A stretch of DNA of 64,000 nucleotides from NCBI GenBank assembly GCA_015062005.1, contig SUVL01000001.1:62001-126000 (forward strand). The letters run 5' to 3'. Every line of letters starts with the position of its first letter. The first letter of the stretch is position 1. The notes below the pieces were generated by a model. It was not told the origin of the DNA. It searched no databases and worked only from the letters and a program-made list of their open reading frames with translations. A program made the translations under genes and the position numbers. The DNA comes from Akkermansiaceae bacterium. Lineage in GTDB: Bacteria; Verrucomicrobiota; Verrucomicrobiia; Verrucomicrobiales; Akkermansiaceae. Below are positions 1-9,809 of the stretch, one piece after another.

Positions 1-1120
1 CCAACACCTCGGCGCGGTCCTCAGCCTTGCGGAGCAGGAACTTCGTGCGGCGCACCACCACCTCGCGGCGGTGCTCCACGTAGAAGTTGATGGCATCCTT
101 CATGGTGAGCACCTTCGGGCGTCCCTCGTGAATAGCCAGCATGTTCACGGAGAAGGAAGTCTCCATGCTGGTGAGCTTGTAGAGCTGGTTGATGACCACC
201 TGCGGGCGGGCATCGCGCTTCAGCTCAATCTCGATGTAGTCCGTCAGGTCGCGCATGCCGGCAATGTCGGTGATAATCTTATCACGCACCAGCTCGGCAA
301 TGCGCTCCTGCAGCACGGCGCGGTTCACGCCGTAGGGCACATCGGAGATATGGATGAACTCGCGACCGTTCTCGTTGGTCACCACCTCCATCTTGCCACG
401 CATGCGGACGCTGCCGCGACCGGTGCGGAAGTAGCTGTCAATCCCCTTGTAACCCAGCACATAGCCGCCGGTGGGGAAGTCCGGGCCCTTGATGTAGGCA
501 CGCAGAGCCTCACTGGTGATGAGGGGATTATCGATATAGGCGCAGATGCCGTCCACCACTTCACCCAGGTTGTGCGGGGCCATGTTGGTAGCCATACCCA
601 CGGCAATACCCGTGCCGCCGTTCACCAGCAGGTTCGGGAAAGCGGAGGGGAACACCACGGGCTCCGTGAGGCGGTTATCATAGTTCGGTTGGAAATCCAC
701 CGTATCCTTGTCCAGATCATCCATCAGGGCCACACCCAGGTGGCTCAGCTTGGCCTCGGTGTATCGCATGGCTGCGGGCGGGTCGCCTTCCGGCGTACCG
801 AAGTTACCCTGCCCCTGCACCAGGATGTCGCGCATGTTCCAGGGCTGGGCCATGGTCACCAGCGTGCCGTAGGCAGACTGGTCACCGTGCGGGTGGTAGT
901 TACCGATGGTGTCACCCACGATTTTACCGCACTTGATTGTGCCCTTGCTGGGCACCAGGCCAAGCTCATGCATGGCGTAGAGCACGCGGCGCTGGGAGGG
1001 CTTGAGACCGTCGCGGGCGTCCGGCAGGGCGCGGGAGATAATCACCGACATGGAGTAGTCCAGGAAGCTGCGGGAAACCTCCTCGGCCACGTCTACCGGG
1101 CGAATTCTTGTTTCACTCAT
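1..1120 (-). CDS. gyrA: DNA gyrase subunit A, N-terminal part (cut by window edge)
   Basis: The 373 visible codons are the N-terminal DNA breakage-reunion region of the gyrase A subunit, which with GyrB introduces negative supercoils. The protein begins MSETRIRPVDV. The catalytic tyrosine lies in AAMRYTEA (Tyr120, codon at 761-763, equivalent to E. coli Tyr122). The quinolone-resistance region reads HPHGDQSAYGTL, with Gln81 where E. coli has Ser83 and Gly85 where it has Asp87. The start ATG is 25 nt after the gyrB stop, so both are likely made from the gyrB promoter. The C-terminal DNA-wrapping domain lies outside the window. GyrA rather than ParC is inferred from the gyrB linkage. Confidence 0.95.
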   Translation of the reverse strand, partial: MSETRIRPVDVAEEVSRSFLDYSMSVIISRALPDARDGLKPSQRRVLYAMHELGLVPSKGTIKCGKIVGDTIGNYHPHGDQSAYGTLVTMAQPWNMRDILVQGQGNFGTPEGDPPAAMRYTEAKLSHLGVALMDDLDKDTVDFQPNYDNRLTEPVVFPSAFPNLLVNGGTGIAVGMATNMAPHNLGEVVDGICAYIDNPLITSEALRAYIKGPDFPTGGYVLGYKGIDSYFRTGRGSVRMRGKMEVVTNENGREFIHISDVPYGVNRAVLQERIAELVRDKIITDIAGMRDLTDYIEIELKRDARPQVVINQLYKLTSMETSFSVNMLAIHEGRPKVLTMKDAINFYVEHRREVVVRRTKFLLRKAEDRAEVL

Positions 1121-1145
1121 AATTCAGTAAGAAATCGGTTAGGGG

Positions 1146-3743
<2,598 letters not shown>

Positions 3744-3920
3744 TAATATAGTGCGTCATTCTTTCAAAATTTGCGTCACACGTGCCCTGTAAGGCACGCA
3801 CCCCCCATTCCGGGCAACCATAGCCATTTTCACACACAGGCCATTACAAGCCTGTTCTGTGGCATTTTGCCGAAAAATTCGTTTTTCGCAACAGACAAGC
3901 AGCATGTCAGACATCACCCC
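3744..3920. other. Intergenic region with two small inverted repeats
   Basis: Between the gyrB promoter and the tRNA promoter I see no gene. Two inverted repeats are present: CGTGCC/GGCACG with a 6-nt loop at 3781-3798, and ACAGGC/GCCTGT with an 8-nt spacer at about 3836-3855. Either could be an operator or a weak hairpin; nothing in the sequence assigns a function. Confidence 0.4.
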
Positions 3921-3949
3921 TTGACAGGGCGCAGCAGATATGGCATTAT
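3921..3949 (+). promoter_or_regulatory. tRNA-Arg promoter
   Basis: Perfect -35 TTGACA (3921-3926), a 17-bp spacer and -10 CATTAT (3944-3949). The predicted start is near 3956, a few bases before the tRNA. Confidence 0.8.
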
Positions 3950-3962
3950 TTACGCGTTCGAT

Positions 3963-4034
3963 GGCCCCGTCGTTCAATGGATAGGACGGAGGTTTCCGGT
4001 ACCTCTGATGTAGGTTCGATTCCTACCGGGGCTA
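3963..4034 (+). tRNA. tRNA-Arg (anticodon CCG)
   Basis: A full cloverleaf folds. Acceptor GGCCCCG (3963-3969) pairs with CGGGGCT (4027-4033) with one G-T wobble. The D stem is GTTC/GGAC. The anticodon stem GAGGT/ACCTC encloses loop TTCCGGT with anticodon CCG at 3996-3998, and the T arm is GTAGG-TTCGATT-CCTAC. The discriminator base is A4034 and CCA is not encoded. It reads CGG arginine codons. Confidence 0.95.
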
Positions 4035-4045
4035 TATCCAGTCAG

Positions 4046-4074
4046 AATCCCGCCCCACCAGGGCGGGATTTTGG
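4046..4074 (+). terminator. Rho-independent terminator after tRNA-Arg
   Basis: Perfect 10-bp stem AATCCCGCCC/GGGCGGGATT (4046-4055 and 4061-4070) with a 5-nt loop, followed by a short T run. It separates the tRNA transcript from the next gene, whose promoter begins 2 nt further on. Confidence 0.85.
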
Positions 4075-4075
4075 C

Positions 4076-4104
4076 TTGATGCGTGTGGGTGAGTATGCTA
4101 GAAT
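4076..4104 (+). promoter_or_regulatory. coaE-rho promoter (leaderless)
   Basis: -35 TTGATG (4076-4081), 17-bp spacer, and -10 TAGAAT (4099-4104) preceded by an extended -10 TGC. The predicted start site is near 4111, directly before the GTG at 4112. In-frame ATGs at 4079 and 4103 lie inside the promoter and cannot be the start if this promoter is used. Confidence 0.75.
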
Positions 4105-4111
4105 GCGCGGC

Positions 4112-6010
4112 GTGAAGGTTATTGTTGTTACAGGAGGCATAGCCTCAGGCAAGTCCACGGTAGTGGAAATGTTGCAGGAAATGGGTGGAGCCGGTGTGGA
4201 GTTGTTCGATTGCGATGCCGCAGTAGCGGAATTGCAGCAGAGTGGCAAGCTCTCCCGCGACCTGGTCACCGCCTTCGGTGCAGAGGCACTGTGCGATAAC
4301 GGCAGCGTGAACAAGGACTACCTGCGTGGCATTGTGCAGAACGACCCGGAAGGCCGCGATAAGCTCAATAACCTGATTCACCCGAAGCTGGCGCAGATGT
4401 GCCTGGATGCCCAGGCGGAGGCCCGCCGCCGCGGGGATGTGCATACCTTTCTGGTGGATATCCCGCTGTATTTTGAGAGTCCGGTGGAGTTCGGGGCTGA
4501 TATCGTGTGTGTGGTGGCGGTAACGCCGGAGACACAGATTGCCCGCATGGCCAGCCGGGATGGTTTTGACCGCCCCCAGGCAGAGGCCATGCTGGCCGCG
4601 CAGATGCCCACGCAGGAGAAGATTGACCGCGCCGGGCTCGTGTTCTGGAATGAAGGCAGCCCCGGGCAGCTGCGCAGCCAGGTGGAGCTTTTCTACAACA
4701 CCGAACTGGCCGCCGAAGCCAAGGCCATGCATGCCCGGTCGGTGGTCATCGACCTCAACGAACTGCGAGCTCTGCCGCTTAATGAGCTGCAGCGCATCGC
4801 CACCACTACCGCCCGCCGCGGCACCGACACCCTGCCCCGCCCGCAGCTGGTGGCCGAGCTGGCCCGCACGTATCTGGCAGAAGGCAGCCAGGTGGTGCTG
4901 AGCGGGGTGCTGGAGTTCGGCAAGGACAACATGGTGTTCCTGCGCGATGCCGCCCGCAGCTTCCGCCCGGGGGATGACGACCCGCGCCTCACCCAGGACC
5001 TCATCCGCAAGCACGAACTGCGCCCCGGCAATGTGGTGAAGGTGAAGCTGCGCCCTGCCCAGGGCAAGAATGAAAGGAACCTCACGGTGGGCGAAGTGCT
5101 GGAGATTGAAGGGACTCCGGTGGCTGAATATACCCAGCCCAAGCCCTTCGACAAGCTCACACCGCTCATCCCGACCGAGCGACTGATTCTGGAGAATCCG
5201 GATATCAAGTCGCCGGCCATGCGCGTGCTCGACCTCATCACCCCGCTGGGCATGGGGCAGCGCGCGCTGGTGGTGGCTCCGCCCCGCGGCGGCAAGACAG
5301 TGCTGCTCAAGACCATGGCCAAGAGCCTGCGGGCCAACTATCCCAAGGCAGATTTGCTTGTGCTGCTGCTGGATGAGCGACCGGAGGAAGTGACGGATTT
5401 CGAGGATACGGTAGACGTACCGGTGTATGCCTCTACTTTCGATGAGCCCTCGCGCCGCCACGCACAGCTGAGCGACCTGCTGCTGGAGCGCGCCCGCCGC
5501 CTGGTGGAACAAGGGCACGATGTCATCATCATGCTCGATTCCCTCACCCGCCTGGCCCGCGGTTACAATGCCAACCAGAGCGGGGGCCGCACCATGTCCG
5601 GCGGCCTGGGCTCCAATGCGCTGGAAAAGCCCCGCAAGTTCTTCGGCGCCGCCCGCAAGGTGGAGGAAGGCGGCAGCCTCACCATCATCGCCACCTGCCT
5701 CATCGAGACGGAATCCCGCATGGACGAAATCATCTTCGAGGAATTCAAAGGCACCGGCAACATGGAAATCCGGCTCGACCGCGAGCTTTCCGAGCGCCGC
5801 ATATACCCGGCCATTTCCATTCCGCAGAGCGGCACCCGCAACGATGACCGCCTCTACCACCCGGATGAGCTCCTGCGCGTGCTGCAAGTGCGCCGCCAGC
5901 TGGCCACCCTGCCCGGCTGGGAGGGGCTGCAGACCCTGCTCAAGAACATTGAGCACACCCAGAACAACCTGGAGATTCTGCTCAAGGGGCTGACGATTTC
6001 AACCCGCTGA
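4112..6010 (+). CDS. Fused dephospho-CoA kinase and transcription termination factor Rho
   Basis: One uninterrupted 632-residue frame carries two complete enzymes. Residues 1 to about 205 are CoaE, which phosphorylates dephospho-CoA in the last step of coenzyme A synthesis: P-loop GGIASGKST (Lys14), FDCDAA, IHPKL, and the lid-like RDGFDRPQ and AQMPTQEKIDRAG. Residues from about 207 are Rho: an N-terminal helical domain, an RNA-binding fold (GVLEFGKDNMVFLR), P-loop APPRGGKT (Lys395), LDERPEEVTDF, FDEPSRRHAQ, LDSLTRLARGYN and FKGTGNMEIRLDRELSERR. GTG 4112 gives the normal CoaE N-terminus and follows the promoter directly. The two proteins are normally encoded separately. The 3' end overlaps the convergent comEC by 29 nt. 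I cannot say how widespread the fusion is. Confidence 0.93.
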   Translation: MKVIVVTGGIASGKSTVVEMLQEMGGAGVELFDCDAAVAELQQSGKLSRDLVTAFGAEALCDNGSVNKDYLRGIVQNDPEGRDKLNNLIHPKLAQMCLDAQAEARRRGDVHTFLVDIPLYFESPVEFGADIVCVVAVTPETQIARMASRDGFDRPQAEAMLAAQMPTQEKIDRAGLVFWNEGSPGQLRSQVELFYNTELAAEAKAMHARSVVIDLNELRALPLNELQRIATTTARRGTDTLPRPQLVAELARTYLAEGSQVVLSGVLEFGKDNMVFLRDAARSFRPGDDDPRLTQDLIRKHELRPGNVVKVKLRPAQGKNERNLTVGEVLEIEGTPVAEYTQPKPFDKLTPLIPTERLILENPDIKSPAMRVLDLITPLGMGQRALVVAPPRGGKTVLLKTMAKSLRANYPKADLLVLLLDERPEEVTDFEDTVDVPVYASTFDEPSRRHAQLSDLLLERARRLVEQGHDVIIMLDSLTRLARGYNANQSGGRTMSGGLGSNALEKPRKFFGAARKVEEGGSLTIIATCLIETESRMDEIIFEEFKGTGNMEIRLDRELSERRIYPAISIPQSGTRNDDRLYHPDELLRVLQVRRQLATLPGWEGLQTLLKNIEHTQNNLEILLKGLTISTR

Positions 6011-8003
6011 CATTAAGTTGCAGGGTTTCATTTTCCCCCACCGGGATGCAGCGCGTCCCGGTGGATTCTGCATTCACGCCCGGCAGCAGAATCGTGCATC
6101 CCGCCTGCACGTCGCCTCCCTGTATGGCTTGTGTGGGGTGCTGTCCCAGTATAGCGGCATCGGCAGCCATTTCCGGCAATGAAGAAAAGGCGGAATAAGC
6201 GGCATCCCCCACATAGAGCACACGCCCGGCGGGGGATTCCCAGAGCACCAGCGGGTGGTGGCTGGCCGCATTCCGGCGCGAAAGCTCCGCCGGAGCGGGC
6301 ATGATGGTGAAGCGTCCGGCCTGGGTTTCAAACACGCAGCCCTCCGGAGGAAGCTCGTGGGCTTGAATGACCGGCACGCCCGGCCACATGCGCTGCACCA
6401 CGGCAGCACCACCGCCCGCGCTCACAAGGGGAGAAGTCACCAGCAAAGCCGCCGGGGTGTAGCCTGCATGAAACAGGCTGGGCACCGTCTTCAGCCCGGC
6501 AGTGGCTTCGTTGCCGCAATCAATCAGCAGGCCATGATTGCCCAGCATGGTGAAACTGCCGCCGAAATTGGTACCCTGCACCAGGACGGAATGCAGCGGT
6601 GCCGGTTCCTGCGCGGGCAGGTAGGCATACGGCAGCCCGCCGAACCAGCTGACCACCGCCAGCAGCAACGCAGCCGATTTCTGCGCCGCCCAGCCGGTGG
6701 CCACGCCCACCCACGGCACCCCGGCCACGCAGAGATGCAGCAGACCGCAGAACATGACCACCGGCAGCAACGGCGTGATGGCGATATTCGTCAGGAAACT
6801 GGAGCTGTTGACCGTATGAAAGAAATACAGCGTAATGGGCACCGATACCAGCCAGGCACTCAGCGATACAATAACCGCCCCACGCACACCGAGCTCAAAA
6901 TTGCTCCAGCGCATTTCCCACGGTGTGCGCAGTGAAACAGGTATGTAGTCATCCGGCCCGAACCACGCGCTTTCCGCAAGTAAGAGTTTCAGCGCTATGC
7001 AGAGCGCTGCATACACCCCGAAGGAGAGCAGGAAACCTGCGTTGTACAGCTGGCTGGGGGCTGCCAGCAGAATAAGCAGGGCTGCAAAGCTCCAGGTATT
7101 CAGCAGGCTCACCCGCCGCTGCAGCATGAAGCCCAGCAGCAGCACCGCCAGCATCACATACGCCCGGATAGCCGGCACCGCCGCCCCGGTCATGAGCACA
7201 TACACCCCCACCGATACCAGCACCAGCGGGCGAATGACCACCGGACGCACGCGCAACAAGCGCAGCAGCAGCCAGAAAATCCCCGAAACCAGCCCCACGT
7301 GCAGGCCACTCACCGCAAAGGCATGCAGGCAGCCTCCGTTGCGGAATCCCTCCATCGTCTCCTCCTCGGCTCCGCTCTTGTCCCCCAGCACCAGGGCGCA
7401 AAGCACCTGGCGCGCCGCATCAGATTCTGTTCCCGCAGGCATGAGCCGCGCGGCAAGTTGCTCGCGGATGCGGAGTCCCCAGTGCTGCACCGTGCGCAGC
7501 GAAAGCGGCTTCCCCAGCTTCTCACCCTCCATCAAATCAAGCGAGGCGGCTATCCCCTGCCCCCGCATCCAGGCCGCCGAATCAAATACGCCCGGCACTC
7601 CGGCGGGGGCGGGCGTCTTCCACTGCGCCCGCACGCGCACCACATCACCCGGTTTCCAGGGCGTTTCCCCGCGCACTACCACCCGCACGCCATTCCACCC
7701 CGTGCCCAGCACGCAGCCGCGGCGCAGCTCACGCTCCACGGTACCGCACAGCTCCACTATCTCCTGCTGCTCGGCCCGTTCGCAGAAAGCAGCAGATTTC
7801 TCCTCCAGCAGGCGCGTGTGCAAGCCCGCTACCGCAGCACACAACAGCGCACACAGGGCTATGCGCCACACTCGGCAGACCAACGCCAGCAGAACAGCTC
7901 CCCCGGCAACCGACCACCACCACCCACCCACGACTGCGCCCGCCACTGCCACCAGCGGCAGGAACAGAGGAGATTCCAAAAGGTATCGGCGCAGCAATTT
8001 CAT
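5982..8003 (-). CDS. comEC: ComEC/Rec2-family DNA-uptake channel with degenerate lactamase-like domain
   Basis: A 673-residue polytopic inner-membrane protein of the ComEC family, which carries single-stranded DNA into the cytoplasm during natural transformation. It has N-terminal membrane helices, a soluble OB-like segment (around residues 80-170), the family signature HAFAVSGLHVGLV and several further helices. The C-terminal region has the metallo-beta-lactamase-like layout (LLIDCGNEA, later VLYVGDAAYSA). The metal-binding HxHxDH position reads TSPLVSAGGG, so the usual ligands are missing. No other competence genes are in the window. DNA-uptake function is inferred from the family. Confidence 0.85.
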   Translation of the reverse strand: MKLLRRYLLESPLFLPLVAVAGAVVGGWWWSVAGGAVLLALVCRVWRIALCALLCAAVAGLHTRLLEEKSAAFCERAEQQEIVELCGTVERELRRGCVLGTGWNGVRVVVRGETPWKPGDVVRVRAQWKTPAPAGVPGVFDSAAWMRGQGIAASLDLMEGEKLGKPLSLRTVQHWGLRIREQLAARLMPAGTESDAARQVLCALVLGDKSGAEEETMEGFRNGGCLHAFAVSGLHVGLVSGIFWLLLRLLRVRPVVIRPLVLVSVGVYVLMTGAAVPAIRAYVMLAVLLLGFMLQRRVSLLNTWSFAALLILLAAPSQLYNAGFLLSFGVYAALCIALKLLLAESAWFGPDDYIPVSLRTPWEMRWSNFELGVRGAVIVSLSAWLVSVPITLYFFHTVNSSSFLTNIAITPLLPVVMFCGLLHLCVAGVPWVGVATGWAAQKSAALLLAVVSWFGGLPYAYLPAQEPAPLHSVLVQGTNFGGSFTMLGNHGLLIDCGNEATAGLKTVPSLFHAGYTPAALLVTSPLVSAGGGAAVVQRMWPGVPVIQAHELPPEGCVFETQAGRFTIMPAPAELSRRNAASHHPLVLWESPAGRVLYVGDAAYSAFSSLPEMAADAAILGQHPTQAIQGGDVQAGCTILLPGVNAESTGTRCIPVGENETLQLNVSGLKSSAP

Positions 8004-8141
8004 TATTCAGAACAGCATGAAGGGCTGCAATACTATACCATTCAACTCCCGTTCAGGCAAGCCTTGCAATCCTGCATCCGGATTTCCTGATGAACAAGAT
8101 TTGCGCCTCAACCATACTCACAGAAAAATAAAAGCTGTGCA

Positions 8142-8164
8142 ATCATACGCTACTATGGTATGAT
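8142..8164 (+). promoter_or_regulatory. Inverted repeat over the start of the LolA-like gene
   Basis: Perfect 7-bp inverted repeat ATCATAC/GTATGAT with a 9-nt spacer containing the possible -10 TACTAT (8151-8156). Its right half covers the first two ATGs. It could be an operator or an RNA hairpin that masks the start codon. No good -35 is visible. Confidence 0.4.
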
Positions 8165-8894
8165 GAACCTCATGAAGAACTGGAAGAACCTGTTGTTGGC
8201 TGCCATGATGCTGGTTCCTGCCTATGGTCAGGAAGCGGACATCCCCGTCACGGCTGATGAATTGCTGGCCGATATGCGAGAAATGACGGTGAGCCAGGGA
8301 AACAAGGATGTGGCAGGCCGTATCCGCAAGGCTAAGATAAAAATCCCGTTCAGCCTCAGCGTGCGCGGCGACACTCTGGCCTTCCAGTACAAGGACGGCT
8401 CTGTCTGGAAACGTTTCGACGTGCTCATCAAAGAGAAAAACGTGGACATTGCGCTTGTGGAAAACAGCAAGGCCCGTATCTTGTCTCCGTCGCAGTATTC
8501 CCAGACCATCGCCGGCACCGATGTGTGCTATGAGGACCTCTCCCTCCGCTTCCTGTATTGGAAAGGCGGGCAAATGGTGGATGCCGGAGCCGATTCCCGC
8601 ATCAAAGGCCGGGATTGCTACGTCGTGCAGGTACCCAATCCTAATCCTGCCGTAGGCCAGTTTGCCTGGGTGCGCATGTGGATAGACAAGGAAAACGGCA
8701 CCACCTGGCAGATTGACGGCTACGGCAAGGATGGCAAACTGCGCAAGCGATTCTCCATCACCTCCGTGCAGCGCCTGAACGACGGCACCTGGTTCTTCAA
8801 GCAGATGAAGCTGGAAGTCCGCAACCCCCAGAACCCGAACCGAACCATAGCTCTGAATTATCTGGAAATGGATGACCTGCCCGGTAAGAAGTGA
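8160..8894 (+). CDS. LolA-like outer-membrane lipoprotein-sorting protein
   Basis: Secreted 244-residue protein with a signal peptide (KNLLLAAMMLVPAYGQ). The sequence suggests the LolA/LolB-like beta-barrel fold: YEDLSLRFLYWKGG, a conserved cysteine in GRDCYVVQV, VRMWIDKENGTTWQIDGY and a C-terminal FKQMKLEVRN region. Such proteins bind lipid or lipoprotein acyl chains in the periplasm; the exact client is unknown. ATGs occur at 8160, 8163 and 8172 and the true start is unsettled. An inverted repeat ATCATAC/GTATGAT (8142-8148, 8158-8164) overlaps the first start codons. The next gene overlaps the stop as TGATG, so the two are translationally coupled. Confidence 0.7.
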   Translation: MMNLMKNWKNLLLAAMMLVPAYGQEADIPVTADELLADMREMTVSQGNKDVAGRIRKAKIKIPFSLSVRGDTLAFQYKDGSVWKRFDVLIKEKNVDIALVENSKARILSPSQYSQTIAGTDVCYEDLSLRFLYWKGGQMVDAGADSRIKGRDCYVVQVPNPNPAVGQFAWVRMWIDKENGTTWQIDGYGKDGKLRKRFSITSVQRLNDGTWFFKQMKLEVRNPQNPNRTIALNYLEMDDLPGKK

Positions 8895-9487
8895 TGCTTC
8901 GCCGCTTTTTCCAACTGCTCGCGGTGCTGGCGCCGCTGGGCGCTTTTGCGCTGGCGCTCCAGCCCGTGCAACAGCGTTTGTATGGTGGTCATGCCACGCA
9001 AGGCATAGTGCTGCTGCTGGTGGCCCTGGCCATCCTTGCTGTGTTGGAAGGTCTTCTGTTCCGCTACTGGATTCTGCCCGGCTGGAGTGAAAAACTCGCG
9101 GAGCGGCTATACGCCGGCTCCTATCTTCCGGAAGATGACGCCCTGGCCCAGCTTGCCGACCGTATCGAAGCGGAAAAAAATGCCGCTCTTATTCCCGAAC
9201 TGGTGAAACTGGTGCATGCGCAATCGTGGCGTCTCCGGGGGTGGCTGGAACTTTCCCGGCTGCAGCAGGACGTATTGCACGATGCCGCGGCCGCGCTTCA
9301 GACGCTGGAGGATGCCATCCGGCACATACGCGAGCCGGAGGATGCGGCCCTGCTGATGTTCCGCGCGGCCCAGCTCTGCGAAAAGAGCCTGCATGATGAA
9401 GCTGCCGCCCAAAACTGGCTGAGACGGCTGGCTGAGCAGCACCCCCATACAGTCTACGGTCGCCGGGTATCGGCGCGCCAGCAGTGA
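8894..9487 (+). CDS. Membrane-anchored helical-repeat (TPR-like) protein, function unknown
   Basis: About 197 residues. Two membrane helices at the N-terminus (LLAVLAPLGAFALAL and IVLLLVALAILAVLEGLLF) are followed by a soluble helical region rich in Ala, Leu and Glu (LAERLYAGSYLPEDD, LQTLEDAIRHIREPEDAALL, NWLRRLAEQHPHTVYGRR) that resembles tetratricopeptide repeats. ATG 8894 overlaps the TGA of the LolA-like gene; a GTG at 8891 is also possible. Coupling suggests the two act together at the envelope, perhaps as a scaffold. I do not recognise a specific family. Confidence 0.65.
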   Translation: MLRRFFQLLAVLAPLGAFALALQPVQQRLYGGHATQGIVLLLVALAILAVLEGLLFRYWILPGWSEKLAERLYAGSYLPEDDALAQLADRIEAEKNAALIPELVKLVHAQSWRLRGWLELSRLQQDVLHDAAAALQTLEDAIRHIREPEDAALLMFRAAQLCEKSLHDEAAAQNWLRRLAEQHPHTVYGRRVSARQQ

Positions 9488-9488
9488 T

Positions 9489-9591
9489 ATTTGTTATTAA
9501 GTAACACGTGCTCAGCATCTAGCCGCTCAATCAGATTGAGTGGCTATCCTTTTTCCCTCTTCTCATTCCGTATTTTTATTTGTTATTAAGT
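9489..9591 (+). repeat. Two copies of a 14-bp AT-rich direct repeat
   Basis: ATTTGTTATTAAGT occurs at 9489-9502 and again at 9578-9591, flanking the terminator. The second copy opens an AT-rich stretch running to about 9680 that differs from the GC-rich surroundings. This could be a protein-binding site pair or the scar of an insertion. Confidence 0.75.
9521..9555 (+). terminator. Rho-independent terminator
   Basis: Stem AGCCGCTCAA/TTGAGTGGCT with loop TCAGA and a following T-rich stretch (CTTTTTCCC). It ends the 8160-9487 transcript. Confidence 0.8.
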
Positions 9592-9809
9592 TTCAACAAA
9601 TGCTGATTTAAATTAAAAAAAACTTGATTTCCGGGCATCTGGTTAATAATTTTGCTGAACTTCTTTTATTCCAGCAGAAAAGAGTCAGAAACAATGCCCA
9701 ACTACAACGAAGAACCGCTGGCTGGAGGGAAAGGGGGTCGCGTATGGTGATGCGACCCGTGTCCTTGCCACGTACCTTGAAAGGGGTAGGCGGTATAAGA
9801 TTGATAAAT
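9592..9809 (+). promoter_or_regulatory. AT-rich leader region with promoter and hairpin
   Basis: A possible promoter is TTGATT (9624-9629), 17 bp, TAATTT (9647-9652). Downstream a perfect 7-bp stem GGGTCGC/GCGACCC (9735-9741, 9752-9758) has a 10-nt loop that contains an in-frame ATG at 9744. A second -10-like TATAAG (9794-9799) lies 10 nt before ATG 9810. The region may be a structured leader for the HTH gene. Confidence 0.45.

Noticed and set aside
3756..3977. Small minus-strand ORF of 73 codons upstream of gyrB
   Set aside because: It begins inside tRNA-Arg and runs through its promoter, with no recognisable protein features.
3977..4111. Longer start for the coaE-rho frame inside tRNA-Arg
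   Set aside because: The frame is open from within the tRNA, but a terminator and the gene's own promoter lie between, and GTG 4112 gives the normal CoaE N-terminus.
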